64,000 nt of DNA, taken from positions 1 to 64,000 of the forward strand of contig MU621121.1 in assembly GCA_025399215.1 (NCBI GenBank). The letters run 5' to 3'. The stretch comes from Globomyces pollinis-pini (lineage: Eukaryota; Chytridiomycota; Chytridiomycetes; Rhizophydiales; Globomycetaceae). Position numbers and translations under genes: made by a program. The notes under the pieces are model-generated. The model did not search any database. It saw nothing but the letters and a program-made list of their open reading frames with translations, and was not told the DNA's origin. Below, one piece after another: positions 20,149 to 31,850 of this stretch (position 1 is its first letter; each line of letters starts with the position of its first letter).

Positions 20149-23010
20149 TTAACGTATAGGATCACTCTTTGACAATGCTGAATTCCATTGAGCACGATAG
20201 CTATTAGCATCATTCATATTGATACTACCACTAGGAAAGCATTGTAAAAATGAATTGACTTGAGCCTGAAAACCTCGAGACATTAGCAAATCAACACCAT
20301 TTTTAAATCCATATTTTGCATAAGTTTTACAAAACTAACGGTTAAGTGGTGGAATTCATTACCGCTTCAAGTTCCGTCCAGCGTAGAGTATCGACGATGG
20401 CACGAAGTACCAGCATGGAATACCTTGGAATAAATAAATGATAAATTAATACTTTTTATCTGAGATTCGAAAGTCAGACTTTAACCTGGCAGCTTTTGCA
20501 CTGTGGTCCAACACCAAGCATTTTAATACAGTATCATATAAGGATAGTTCCATAAACGTATGGTTAAGGTCACGTTCCAGGGTACTTTGAGTTTGAAGTA
20601 GTTTAATTAGTTCATCAGTTGCCTTGAGTTGTTAAAACACAAAATGGCAATACCTTGGCTTCACCAGCAGTCTCTGGATTCTCTTTAAACAGTTTTAGAG
20701 CAGCTTTAAGTTCAACCAATCTTGCTTCGAGCACCTAAACGTTAATCATTAGCAAATACCTTTTCTTTGTAACTAGCTGATAAGATGAGGTTTGCATTCG
20801 ATATTCTTCGATCATCCTGGTAGTAGAAGTCTCTTAAAAGTGTAGGATCTTGTTGCTTGGCATAAACTTCCAATAATGAGCACGCTAATGGTTTTCCATT
20901 GATGATTCTAAAAAAGTCTGGAATCGATAATTCTCTTTTCATGTGAAAAATGACTAGATAGACTGTAATATTGCGTTAAAAACATCAAAGTTACCCAAGT
21001 CAGTATCTCCAGATTCGATTGCTCTTTTCAGGGCTAATTCATTTTGGTTCATTCGTAGTAGAAGTGGTACCTGGTCGGCAGCTGACGCTTCAAATTCCAG
21101 CAACTAATATAAATTACAAATGATGACATACTCTGGTGGCAAGCTTAGTTCTTCCACTATTATGAGCTTCCTTCGCAACCTCATAGTAAGACACCCCAGC
21201 TGTTTCTGATAGTTTATCAAAAATAGCTCTTGATACAAATTCATCATCTTCCACTGATTGTTTGACCTATAATAAGTGTCAGATAGTCATTTAATACTTG
21301 ATGACAGGCCCATTGTATCAAGACTCTTTCACAGGATATATTCAAATATTCGCAAATCTTCTTTGCAAGTCCAAAATGTCGTCTATTTACTAGAATATCC
21401 ACCAATCGTTCTGAGGTCAATGTTCGAAATCTGGTGTGAATTAAGTTATCATACTGTTGATAAGTTAATGGAATTCCAATATTAGTTTGTCTTATAGAGT
21501 TAAGCACTCGAATAGCTTTATTCATGTCTACCAATTTGGATGCAGGATAAAATTCAAGAAATGCTTTTCCAAATGATGCAGCCTATTCATCAGCAATCTT
21601 CAATCAACTTTTAATAATGATTTTTGTAAACCAACATCAAGTTCATTTCCAGCGGCTTCTATACATCCATCCACCGCTTGTGTCAGAAATACCCCTATGC
21701 TTCGAATGTGTTCATCAGCTTTCGGATTTTTTCGCTTCTTCATTATCAATTTAATTCTTACATCAAAGAGTTCCCGAGCATCGTACAATATGGCACTTGA
21801 AGCGGTTGAACCGATACGGAACACATCCACATTAGCATCTAATTAGGTAAGCTACATCATTGTCTCAAATACTTGGTACTTTCTCCAAGATCTCGCATTT
21901 GTCATGACTAACAATCCTTACACTATCCACTTCCGACACCATATGAACCACTCCATCGTATATGAATCTTTTGATTAACAGTTTAGATTAGATTACTTTA
22001 AATAATCACCCATAGGACCTACCATTAAGATAGTATCATCCCAATGTAAAACGACGGCATCGTTACCACACCTTTGGTTAATTTGATATATTACCAAGTC
22101 ATTTGAGTTGGTGGGATTTCAGAGTTGGTTTTAAAATCGGTTAGTTTATCTTGGAAATTGGTAGAAACAACCCATACTCTAGCATCAAAAGTGAAGAGTG
22201 CCAAAAACTTTCCATTAGGAGATATACACATTTTTTGAAACGGACCACGTTGAATCATCTGAATTTAATTGTTGTAACAGATTACTTGATCCTGAGCATT
22301 TACTTGATCGATAATCCAAATTGATTTCTTTGCTACCACAAAAACTTCCAAGTGTTGGTTAATACTTTGCTCTGGAGTTAAAATATCCCAACAATCTGGT
22401 CTTGATGTTAATTTCAAGTCTGCTAATTTTCTAACTCGTGGTTCGTTGATATTTTGGATTGTTATAAATTGATATTTTTTGGTTAATACCACTACACCTT
22501 CGTTGTATACAATAGCTTCAAGTATTTCAGATTCCTTGGCTTCCTAATTGCTCAGATCTTGGAGACATACTTCTCCGAGACTAACTTGGGTTGTTCCACC
22601 ATCCAGATCAAATATATATACACTTCCTTGTTCCAAAACACATGCTAATCTCTCTCTTTTAATCCAACCCATGGCAACAATAGGTGGTCGATCCCACTAA
22701 ATTTAGAATATACCTCATGTACTTGAAATTGATTCAACAATACACCAGCACTAGTATAAATCAATTACAATTGTACCTGGTGTAAATATGCATCATTGGT
22801 TTTGAGCTATGCTGTAACGCAACTATCCTTTTATCATTTCTAATTAAAGCTAAGTTGATCAATTGATGGAATCTTACCAATTGGCCCTCCAAATGGAGCA
22901 GCAGCGCATAAGTATTTCTTTAAGTCCATTTCTCCCCAATTCATTTGATATAATTTCTGCTTTCGATAGAATGCTTCTCGAACGGGTTCCCAATCTATTG
23001 ATGGATTCAT
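20149..23010 (-). CDS. VPS16: VPS16, core subunit of HOPS/CORVET
   Basis: Class C Vps protein that scaffolds the HOPS and CORVET tethers for fusion at vacuoles and endosomes. The start at 23010 gives [20 protein letters not shown] and then [16 protein letters not shown], matching the family N terminus. Middle exons form the beta-propeller. The helical half begins near [20 protein letters not shown] followed by [11 protein letters not shown], the most conserved VPS16 block, then [20 protein letters not shown] and IQWACHQV. Later exons include [20 protein letters not shown] and the end [17 protein letters not shown]. Many introns of about 28 nt break the gene. It is head-to-head with APC11 across 160 bp. 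Confidence 0.93.
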
Positions 23011-23170
23011 CGTTCAACAAAAATACAAAAAAAATTGATCAACAAAGAGTTCAATAGTCATTCAAGTTAAACCATTTATCTGATCCTGATAGTTGAATTA
23101 CCCTTGTCAGTCGATCAATTCTTGGAATCTAAATCACGATTTCCGAAACTCTTTTCTCTTTTGCACCTTC

Positions 23171-23431
23171 ATGGGACTTAAAGTCAAAATTCATTCTTGG
23201 AGGGAAGTTGCTGTTTGGAAATGGAATGTAGATGAAGAAGTATGTGGAATATGTCAAGGACCTTTTGAAGGAACTTGTCCTGGATGTAAAGTACCTGGAA
23301 ATGATTGTCCATTGTTATGGGGAGAATGTACTCACGTCTTTCATATGCATTGTATACTCAAATGGTTAGCTACTCCTGCATCAAAGGGTCTCTGTCCAAT
23401 GGATCGAATGGAATGGAAAGATAAAACTTGA
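23171..23431 (+). CDS. APC11: Anaphase-promoting complex RING-H2 subunit APC11
   Basis: Intronless, 86 residues, the usual size of the family. The start at 23171 reads MGLKVKIHSWREVAVWKWNV, the conserved APC11 N terminus; the frame is open upstream but those residues are not part of the family. Zinc-binding residues follow the RING-H2 order: CGIC, CPGC, NDCPLLWGECTHVFHMHCI and LCPMDR, with the KWL helix between. APC11 binds the E2 and with the cullin APC2 forms the catalytic core that ubiquitinates cyclins and securin. Confidence 0.96.
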   Translation: MGLKVKIHSWREVAVWKWNVDEEVCGICQGPFEGTCPGCKVPGNDCPLLWGECTHVFHMHCILKWLATPASKGLCPMDRMEWKDKT

Positions 23432-23618
23432 TGGTGTAATTTACAGTATTTAATCTCGTTACTTTGATTGGAATATACAAAATTGTAACTCTTGTAGATT
23501 AATTTCCCATTTGAAATTTCAGTAGATTTTCCAAAAAATTTACAAGTTCCGTTTATTATGAAAAGATGGATTTTCAATTAAAACTAAGGATTCAGACTAT
23601 CATTTGATATCAAATAAA

Positions 23619-24548
23619 TCACAATAATCGTAGTCGGACCAGTGATGGGATATCACCTAACCGAGCTGCTCGTCGATACCAAGCTGCCGCTAGATCAAGT
23701 CGAGGATTCTCCATAGTTTCATACATACTTGCTAGGTTGTATGCAGCAATCCCGTTTCCAGATTTCCAAGCAATATAGTAGAGTTTTTGTGCCTGACAGT
23801 TATCCTGATCAACTCCAAGACCAATTTCGTAGCAGTAACCCAAGTTATTAAGAGCGGGAGGGTATTGCTGTTCTGCGGCTTTATCATACCAGTAGATTGC
23901 CATATCAATATCTACATTGCAACCAATACCATTTTGAAAGCATTGAGCTAGATGGTTTTGACCGGGAGCATAATCCAACTTGGCACTCTTTTCAAATAAT
24001 TGGAATGCTTTTAAACCATTTTGAATCACACCTTTTCCATATCGATAAAGAAACCCCAAGTGATTGAATGCAGATGGACTTTGATAGTCAACTGCATCCT
24101 GATAATAAATTATTGCTTGTTTGATATTCAATTTAACACCATATCCATGTTCCAACATGTAACCGCACATACTTTTCGATTCAATGTGTTCTTTGGATGC
24201 ACATTGTTCAAACAATTGGAAAGCGCGTTCCAGATCTTGGTCAGAATTGTATAATGACATTGCCGATGCAAAAACGTCTGATACAAAAGGTTCAACGTAT
24301 GGTTCAGTTTGTAATAGATAATCTTGAATATCCATATCAGAATTCTCATCAGAATCTGAAAATGAATAAAAATCCAAATCAGATTTTTTCATATCCAAAG
24401 TTTCTTGAAAGTCAATCAAAGTTGAAACATCACTGAGACGAGATTCAATGGAAATTGGAGCAGGACTGATAAGTTTCAAGTTGTGAACATCAATTCCAAG
24501 TCGATCAAGTTGAATTGTTAATGTTTGTAATTGAGAGGTCATTGACAT
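23619..24548 (-). CDS. Sel1-like repeat protein
   Basis: Intronless, 309 residues. The first 90 residues are polar and acidic (FYSFSDSDENSDMDIQDY), probably disordered. From about residue 90 there are about five to six Sel1-type helical repeats of some 36 residues, for example GYMLEHGYGVKLNIKQAIIY, LGFLYRYGKGVIQNGLKAF, QCFQNGIGCNVDIDMAIYWY and LGYCYEIGLGVDQDNCQAQK. Such repeats act as protein scaffolds, as in Hrd3 of ER-associated degradation and the chitin-synthase activator Skt5. No membrane segment or signal peptide is seen, so a soluble adaptor is likeliest. A perfect 5' splice consensus upstream (antisense of 24597-24605) hints at a leader exon. Confidence 0.85.
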   Translation of the reverse strand: MSMTSQLQTLTIQLDRLGIDVHNLKLISPAPISIESRLSDVSTLIDFQETLDMKKSDLDFYSFSDSDENSDMDIQDYLLQTEPYVEPFVSDVFASAMSLYNSDQDLERAFQLFEQCASKEHIESKSMCGYMLEHGYGVKLNIKQAIIYYQDAVDYQSPSAFNHLGFLYRYGKGVIQNGLKAFQLFEKSAKLDYAPGQNHLAQCFQNGIGCNVDIDMAIYWYDKAAEQQYPPALNNLGYCYEIGLGVDQDNCQAQKLYYIAWKSGNGIAAYNLASMYETMENPRLDLAAAWYRRAARLGDIPSLVRLRLL

Positions 24549-25103
24549 TCTTGGAATATGTTTCTCGCTTTTATAGTTGAATGTAACGCCTCAGTCACTT
24601 ACCTGAAATACGCTCTGATTGGCTCAAACCGTGTTTTTCCGATCTAAAGGGATTGAAATGGATTTTAAACACAAAATGAATAAAAATACATTGTGAAATG
24701 ATTGATTCCTATTTTTCTTTTTTATCAAAAGTGAATTCAGATACAGAATCTTTGCTGTGAGAATTCAAAGGGAGGCAAAGCCACACGCATAGACAACAAT
24801 GACCAAAGACAAACTAAATGGGTGGTAAAACTTGGCTCAATACACAAAGTTGGTTGATTATCTAGATCTATGCTCATGTGAGTCTAAGCGGCAAATTGCC
24901 GTTTCTGGAATATGATTGGTAAATCGCGATTATTTGTTTGGCACTGTTTATCATAATGGTTCACTCTTCAATATGGGTATGTCCAGTAGATTTGGTAGGA
25001 TGCTGTTTCTATAACCTACCGGCTAAAGTCTTAGTGTTTAACTTTTGTTAATGAATAGTTGTCTAACCAGGAAATAAATAGAATTGCAACAGATTTATTA
25101 TAA
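24549..25103. other. Gene-free stretch of 555 bp
   Basis: One of the longest non-coding gaps in the window, between the 5' end of the Sel1 gene and the 3' end of eIF2-beta. It contains a near-perfect palindrome CGGCAAATTGCCG near 24890-24905 and the motif acttacctg at 24597-24605, which is either an antisense 5' splice site or coincidence. GC content looks a little higher than in other spacers. No open frame or RNA gene could be supported. Confidence 0.45.
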
Positions 25104-26252
25104 TTAAGCTTCTTTCTTTGTTCTCTTGACTGTTGCCATGAAACCAGTCTTGATAGCAGCAACAGAACGAGATGAACCACAACTTTCACATTGCAAAAAG
25201 AATAACCGATTCTCTTTGGTTAAAATAGTTTCAGCAGATTTGCAAGTCTTACAAGAAACATATTCCACTATTACATTAATCAACTTATGTAGTTACCAAT
25301 GTATCTTTTCAATACTGTTTCGATTTGTTTCTGTTGGAAACGACCCTTAATTACAAGTCGTTGGTTTCCGTCCATTGAACCAGATGTACCCAATTCTGCA
25401 AACAAAAATTGAATGACATGATCTGGTTGACGACGCATACTAGCCTATAAGTATTTCGAAATGTCATACCGTTTTGAAATATCGATAATGTTGGCAAAGG
25501 CAGTCTTCTTGGTTCCTTCCCTCAACACCTGAGGTGGAACAATGGTATACCGTTTCTTTTCACCTTGAATTTCGGGATTGTTTTGATGTAAAATGTTGAA
25601 TACTCTGGTCAATAACTATAGCCATTAGTATCAAAGTTATTATAATAATTTAAATTGTAAATGTGAGATTTGATAATAATAGTTCATACCTCCTGATATG
25701 TGTAATCTCTAGTTGATAATCCCCAAGCATCATCTTCCTTCTCAGCTTTCTTTGCAGTAGTTCCAAAAGTATCTTCACCTTCATCAGCTCTAATTTCAGC
25801 TTCGAAATCTGCCATATCCATTTTTTTATCCTTTTTCTTCTTCTTTTTACCAAACATGGAAGCGTTAATTGCCAATGTATCTTTGTCAATAGCCTAATAA
25901 ATTTAAAGAGATTAAAACAATGATAAAAAAAAGTACATCTACATGAGCTACTTCTGATGTTTCATTGATTTCAACATTTTCAACAGGAGCATCTACTTGA
26001 TCAAAATCGATAACTTTCTTTTTCTTTTTCTTTTTCAAATCGCCAAACATAGCTAGAATGAATGTTAAAAAATAAAATACCTTGAGGATCCTCTACGATA
26101 ACAGGTTCTGGAGTTGGTTCATTGACCACTTGTTCATTGAATTCATTATGATAATCTACCACTGCAACTTTAGGTTTTGATTCTTGAGCAACTCTTTTCT
26201 TCTTTTTCTTTAAATCCACAAAGGCTTGTAGAACATCAGGATGGTATTCCAT
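25104..26252 (-). CDS. SUI3: Translation initiation factor eIF2 subunit beta
   Basis: Part of the eIF2 GTPase that delivers initiator tRNA. The start is [20 protein letters not shown]. Three lysine-rich K-boxes occur ([25 protein letters not shown]), the elements that bind eIF5 and eIF2B-epsilon. The conserved domain follows: [40 protein letters not shown] and [20 protein letters not shown]. The C-terminal zinc finger uses CKTC and CESC around [15 protein letters not shown]. It ends KRTKKEA. Several short introns separate the blocks, one of them between the first two K-boxes. Identification is secure. Confidence 0.95.
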
Positions 26253-26408
26253 GTTGCAAATTAAGAAAAAAAATTCAAAAATTCAATTCAAAGGTAGAAT
26301 TTCAATAGGTAAAGAGAACAACAAAATCAAGGTAAAGAATAAAATAAAAGATAGTAATAGACAAGGTAATGAGTTAGTAGTTTATTAAAAAAAAATCATT
26401 TATTGTTA

Positions 26409-26765
26409 CTAATAGATATGACAGATTCCATAAGCAAATACCCAGAATAAAACAAATGAAGGTAAATTAGAAAACATTTCATAAGTAACAATCATATCCC
26501 AAGCAGGTAAAAATTTATCAACTTGAAATTGACTCTTGATTAGAAATAAGAATGATAACTTTAAACAACAAATTAAATAAAATAAAAATCCATTCAAGTT
26601 TTCTAATCCAAGAATTCCTTATCATATCAAATATAATAAATTCTTACCTGCTGCTAATCCACAAACAACTGCACTTTTGGATCGTATTCTATTCATCACT
26701 TTTAAATTATGTTTAATAAGATCCATAGAAAGTACTGGATCCAATGTTTGTTCATTCGATGTCAT
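26409..26765 (-). CDS. EMC6: ER membrane protein complex subunit 6
   Basis: Small ER membrane protein of about 108 residues, a core transmembrane subunit of the EMC insertase. The start at 26765 reads MTSNEQTLDPVLSMDLIKHN. One short intron (29-30 nt) is removed after CGLAAG. Then come GILGLENLNGFLFYLICCLK, LSFLFLIKSQFQVDKFLP and the closing helix SFVLFWVFAYGICHIY, which matches the family's VLFWTFLYGMVHVY-type end. Three hydrophobic segments fit the known topology. The gene is head-to-head with the next one across only 44 bp. Confidence 0.93.
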
Positions 26766-26809
26766 GTTTTTCTTTCTCCTTTTTTGTAAACTTTGATCAA
26801 TACATTAAA

Positions 26810-27316
26810 ATGAACCTTCATGCCCAATTACACCCTCCTGTATTCAAAAAATTTCCAAGATTATTGTATTTACAATCTCAACCTGATGGTTAAATTTAAC
26901 ATTTTTTAACATGTTAGCAAAATTAACAAAATTAGTTCATTTAGTGATAAAAAAAGGTACTTATGCGAAAAGATATGGTGAATCATGTCCTTCAGATCAA
27001 AATATTACTCCTGCTTTGGAAGAAACTGAAAAATTGATTTTAAAAACTTTGGATGATTTAAAACAGGAAAAGAGGAAGATATTTTCTCAAATAGCTTTAA
27101 ATGTAAACTATTTCTACTCATTGTAAAATTATCTCTCCTTATTTCCTTTTGTGAATATTTGTTAACTTTCATAGATGAAGAAGAAAAATGAAAAAGTAAA
27201 GCAACAAATGGTGAAAAGAGGTTAGAATTGAATAGTATGTTAATTAGGTAGAGAATGCTAAAGCAAAGCAAGCAATGATGTCACCCAAACCACCATTGGA
27301 TGTACAACAACTTTAA
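26810..27316 (+). CDS. Small basic coiled-coil protein, unrecognised
   Basis: Four exons joined by frame continuity give about 125 residues. The first exon reads MNLHAQLHPPVFKKFPRLLY; a 29-nt intron (26889-26917) follows. The middle has KLTKLVHLVIKKGTYAKRYG and ETEKLILKTLDDLKQEKRKI, a predicted helix rich in lysine and glutamate. The last exons add MKKKNEKVKQQMVKRVENAK and the end SPKPPLDVQQL. The basic N terminus with aromatic residues could be a mitochondrial presequence, but this is a guess. No domain is recognised. Confidence 0.55.
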
Positions 27317-27483
27317 AGCAGTTTGTTGGCACTTCTATTTCTTTGTATAATACATTAATATTTTTGATCAGTATACGGTTCAAATGAAATGATTATTTAG
27401 ATTACTTTGGATATCCAGATATTTTGATTCTAATCTATAATAAAACCACCAGCATATACAAAAATCATTACGTGTCGATGTAT

Positions 27484-28429
27484 TTATTTTCTACCTTTCC
27501 TACTTTTAACTTTTGATGGACTGTCTTTCTTCCAGGTTTCCTCCTTCAAGTCACGAACTTTTGATAAGCCAGGAGGTTGACTGTTTACACTAGGAGTAGA
27601 ATTTGAAGTTTTGGTTGAAAAATAATGACCTACAATTCGTAATGTTCCCAGCAACAAACTAAGAGTTGTAAAAGGGACAGCTATTCGTAGAAACAAAGGT
27701 TCTAAATTCAATAAATAGTTTGAAAATTTCAATAGAATTTCTCCTATTGAATCTGGTATCCAGATTGATATTTGATTATGTGATAGTAAAACTGTACACC
27801 CTAACAAACATAGATTCTTCAAATATTCAATTTTTAGAAATATTAACGGTACCAAGTTCAATGTGGTGACTCTAAAAGGGTAAATATGAGGTTTGTAAGT
27901 ATCCAACGAAACCCCATTTGATTTTTCACTTTCCAATAATTCCACATCCATTTTATTTTCTTGAAATACCTAATGAAATAATAAATGGAAATAAAGATAC
28001 CAATGCTTGACCAAAAAATGAGAGAGTAAAACTGAATAGAATACACATTGAAAAGATCAGAATCAATTCAGCAAACAAGGAATATTGATAAATATACAGA
28101 TTATCTCCTAATAAACTTGTGAAATTTTTAAATGCTTGAGTGGATTTTGTAATATCAAAATGATGATCTTTCAATATTTCCATAATCTGATCATTAATTA
28201 CATTGAGTAAGTATAATGAAACCAAATATGTAGTTGATAACAGTAAAAATACCCAAGTTTTAAAGAAAGAATTAACAAAACTATTTATCAATAAGATTTT
28301 AGTATACTTTGAAATTGATAGAAATGGTTTAAAAAACAGAGTATTCTCCAACTTTGAATTAGTAAATTGCCATTCTAAAGTTCTCTCCTTTTCATCAATA
28401 GTTTTTGATTTTTGATTCACTTTTACCAT
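27484..28429 (-). CDS. Multi-pass membrane protein, unrecognised
   Basis: Two exons join through a 31-nt intron between FGQAL and VFQENKMDVELLESEKS, giving about 304 residues. A polar N terminus (MVKVNQKSKTIDEKERTLEW) is followed by hydrophobic segments around FFKTWVFLLLSTTYLVSLYL and FAELILIFSMCILFSFTLSF in the first half. In the second half there are LVPLIFLKIEYLKNLCLLGC and FLRIAVPFTTLSLLLGTLR. The C-terminal 45 residues are basic and polar (KKDSPSKVKSRKGRK). It might be an ER or nuclear envelope protein, but no family is recognised. The start is the ATG at 28427-28429. Confidence 0.65.
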
Positions 28430-28654
28430 TTCCAATTCAATACCAAAAACAAAAAAGTTTTTTCAAAAAGTCCGGCACTTTTGAATCTGTCCTTTGGATA
28501 CTAATTGGATATTAATTGGATATTATTAATCCTTAAATTGAATTTTGTTTATTGATTCCATTCACGATTGGGCGTTTGCAGGGGTCCAGTTTGAGCATGT
28601 TTTGAGTAACTGCCACAACACAATTGGCTCCAATTAAATTTCTTAACTTTTTTA

Positions 28655-29562
28655 ATGTCTTACCGGGAGAGAGATAATCATCAACGTTATGATAGAGAAT
28701 CCAATTATTCCCGTTCTCCTCATCAATCTCGTTCCCCTCCTCCAGCGAATAAATGGGGTGCAGCAGCATCTGCTGTAGAAAGAGGTGGGCCTTCAGTATG
28801 GGAAGAAGAAGATCGTATGAATAATTCCGAATGGCTTCAATCAGAAACTAAAAGAGTTCAAGGAGAATCGGTTCAATCTTCTCGTCGTGCTTTGAATCGT
28901 TTAAATGAAGCAACTACTGTTGCTGAACAAAATTTGAATACTTTAAATTTACAATCTGGTACGTTTATTTAACCTTCAATAATATTAAGAACAATTCAAT
29001 AGAATGGAAAAGAGATTGGATGAAGCAAATGCAAATGCGAAAACAGTTGAAGCAAAAGTGGATCATTTGAAATCTTTAAAGGGATATTTCTTTTTACCAT
29101 CGTATTGAATCATTAAAGTAATTTGTTAGGTTTGGTGCAAAGAAAGCAAAGGACAAGGAAGAGAAATTCAAGGCACAGAAAGAATCGGAACAGTTCACCT
29201 CTAAATCTGCAAAAGAACGTGAAAAACAATGGGAAGAAAGAAATAACAGAGTTCAACGTCGAACTGAATCTTCACAACATCATCAACAAAATAATCGATA
29301 TTATACAACACCAGATGGGTTGGAACGAGATGAAAATGAAGAAGAAATTGATTCTAACTTGGGTCAAATTAGTTCTGGTCTTTCTAGATTAAAGTCTATG
29401 GGTATTGCCATGGGTGAAGAAATGGAAAGTCAAGATCAACAATTAAGACGTATTAATGATCGTACTGACGCTACTCGTCGACATGTTGATCGTCTCAATA
29501 ACAAAGTCGATAACATTACTGATAAAGGTCGTAGATCTCGTAGCAGAAGTACTAGAGAATAA
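28655..29562 (+). CDS. SEC9: SEC9/SNAP-25-like Qb,Qc-SNARE
   Basis: About 280 residues with two SNARE motifs, as in Sec9/SNAP-25/SNAP-29. After a proline- and serine-rich head (SRSPHQSRSPPPANKWG), the Qb motif covers RVQGESVQSSRRALNRLNEA to NLQSEQFNRMEKRLDEANAN, reached across a 32-nt intron. A linker carries FGAKKAKDKEEKF. The Qc motif covers LGQISSGLSRLKSMGIAMGE and EMESQDQQLRRINDRTDATR to RLNNKVDNI, with glutamine at the zero layer. No palmitoylation-type cysteine cluster is present, as in Sec9 and SNAP-29. The protein ends in an arginine-serine tail (RRSRSRSTRE). It would act in fusion of secretory or endosomal vesicles; SNAP-29-like use cannot be excluded. Confidence 0.88.
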
Positions 29563-29684
29563 TTCTCCCTTTCCTAATAAAATTGTATTCACTAACCATT
29601 TTGTCCAAACGTTTATTGAGATAATATTACAGTTTAAAATTAACAATACTAGTTGGTTTCATTTTATGATACATTCATCATATT

Positions 29685-31525
29685 TCATTTCTTCATATAT
29701 TCATTTTCTAATCGATTCTTGAGTAGCAAACCAAGCGTTATCTTTTTCCACCTTGTCAACACCAATTTCTCTTTCTTTTTCATATCATTTCTCTTTTTCA
29801 GATGCATTTCATCAATAAAAGCAGAGTGTAAGAGATCTTCAGACTCTTCCCCAACCAGTATTCCTTCATACGTTGGTACCGTTTGTCCTTTTGTGAATTC
29901 AAATCCTACAACTACTTTTGCAAAATCGATTTTCAACTTTCTGGCAATAGGTGCATATCGGTTGTCCTTTATATGAATAGAGCCAATTGGTCTCATTGAT
30001 TCATGGAATATCTCTATATTTCCATATTGGTTCTTTGGGATAATTCCCTAAATTTAGATTCATATTCTTATTTTACATTTTCAATCACTGCAACTGGCCA
30101 ATCGTCAGTTTGAAAATGTGCAAAAAGTTGAGATTCAGTTTCCAATTCCTCTGTGCTTTGATTGGCCTTTCTGGATTTGGCTTTTGGTATTGTTTTTAAA
30201 GGAATTGAATTATCTTTAAGGACTCTGCCCTGTCGTTTCCAACCCTCCTCTGTGAAAAGCTATATGTAAGAATTTTTCAAAGCGATTTACTTTCTGAACT
30301 ATATATACTTAACAACATTTTTGACTTACCTAATGTTCGTGGATATACTAACTCATTTTTATATCGCCCTATACTGTGCTTTTTGCCATTTGGATAAATA
30401 ATTTCGTTCCTTTTACAATGTCGCTCTAAAGCGTAACTGGGTAATAAGTCACATCAATACTTACAGAGGATGATTGATAAATTTTTCTAGTGAACTTGGC
30501 ATTTTCTCTGCTAACTGACTTTTTACCAAGTTACAATCATCCAGATGATCTAGCATTGTTAACCAAACATGAACTACCTCTATCTGTTCTATCCGATTTA
30601 GAGTAAAGCCAAACAGTTTGATTCCACCATTCTTCTGAACGAAGCTTTGACGTTTCAGCTCCCCAACTAGTGCAATACCTTCTCGTGACATCTTTTACCC
30701 CAAATACAGCCTCGCATGATACAATATAACTATGTGCAACTTCAGATGTGATTCCAAGTTCATCTATTTTCTTGTCAACTGGATCTACAGGAATCCATCG
30801 ATTGTCAATATCTACTTCACACCATAGCCTTAACGGAAAACGTGCTTGTTTGTGTTTCTTGGATAGTGAAATTGGTAGAGGGTGAAGTGAAGCAATTAGA
30901 CGTGTGTTTAATTTCATCGTTCTACATAATGCGACAAAGAATATGGTTGAAACAACTCCAGATATAGGTTCATGACCATTATTAAATGTACAGTAGAGTG
31001 AATCAATCCCATCATCTAACTTTGGATTTATTTTCTTATCGCATTCGACGGTATCAATCCAAAAAGAGAAAAGCTTTTTGAAATTCTTTACCACTGTGAA
31101 ATTGGTTTTGAGTAAATGGGTTGGTAATAATGAAAAAGCGATATTCTGAATTATTGGATCATTACACCATTGATTCATATGAATGCAACTGGATAATAAA
31201 CAAAGTAGATGCGCTTGATGAAAATTCAATTGTTTCAATCGATCTGAATTCTTAATGCCTGTTTTTCTTCTACTATAATATATTACTATCCATTATGAAT
31301 GAACCCTTACTTTGTGTTTGGCAATTGGATTTCAATTGTTTGCTCCGAATGTTGAATTTCGTTGATGGATGAAGTAGTAATTACATGACTTTCTATTGGA
31401 TTGACCTCTTCCCATTCCTCTTCACTCTCATCCGAATCTTCTTCAACCGATGCACTATGATTATTTTCCAAGTCGTCTATTTTCCTTTTCCTTTGGTTCT
31501 GTTCATTTTGTTCCTCATGATCCAT
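29685..31525 (-). CDS. RAD4: Rad4/XPC nucleotide-excision repair damage sensor
   Basis: DNA-damage recognition factor of global nucleotide-excision repair. The acidic head contains EEDSDESEEEWEEVNP, as in XPC. A 37-nt-class intron leads to a transglutaminase-like domain with LNTRLIASLHPLPIS and LWCEVDIDNRWIPVDPVD. The beta-hairpin domains follow: BHD1 with MPSSLEKFINHPLYALERHC and KRNEIIYPN, and BHD3 with SMRPIGSIHIKDNRYAPIAR and VVGFEFTKGQTVPTYEGILV. The C terminus is basic and short. At roughly 560 residues it is shorter than yeast Rad4 or human XPC. The start is MDHEEQNEQNQRKRK at 31525. Confidence 0.93.
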
Positions 31526-31850
31526 ATTAAATATAAGAAAAAAAATCTAGAGACCAGAACTGGTGATATGACTTTGTCTTTATAAAAAATTATAAACTTG
31601 TCCATGACCTGAATTATGAAGGTCCCTTTTATTCGTACACTCTTTTTTGAAGTATCTACAGATACTTGCCATTTTTAAATAATACCTGCTGATGCTCTAG
31701 ATTTATGGATGCATAGCTGATGTTTAACTGTATTTGAAGTAATTGATGTGTTCCTTATCGAAAGCGTGTTAAAAATGGACAAAATATTAAGAAATGCGTG
31801 CGCAAACTCAATTACAGTTATGAGCAAAATACTAATCAAATAAATCTATA
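31526..31850. other. Spacer upstream of RAD4 with an 8-bp dyad
   Basis: 325 bp between the RAD4 start and the end of the giant coiled-coil gene, both on the minus strand. AAGTATCT-AC-AGATACTT at 31650-31667 is a perfect 8-bp inverted repeat about 125 bp upstream of the RAD4 start codon and could be a dyad-symmetric binding site. Nothing else stands out. Confidence 0.5.

Noticed and set aside
19908..20159. 83-codon plus-strand open frame
   Set aside because: Overlaps the 3' coding end of VPS16 on the other strand and has no protein-like features beyond a short hydrophobic segment.
24597..24605. ACTTACCTG, which equals the 5' end of U1 snRNA
   Set aside because: The same bases are simply the antisense of a perfect 5' splice site (CAGGTAAGT) upstream of the Sel1 gene. 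No U1-like stem-loop I sequence or Sm site follows at the right distance.
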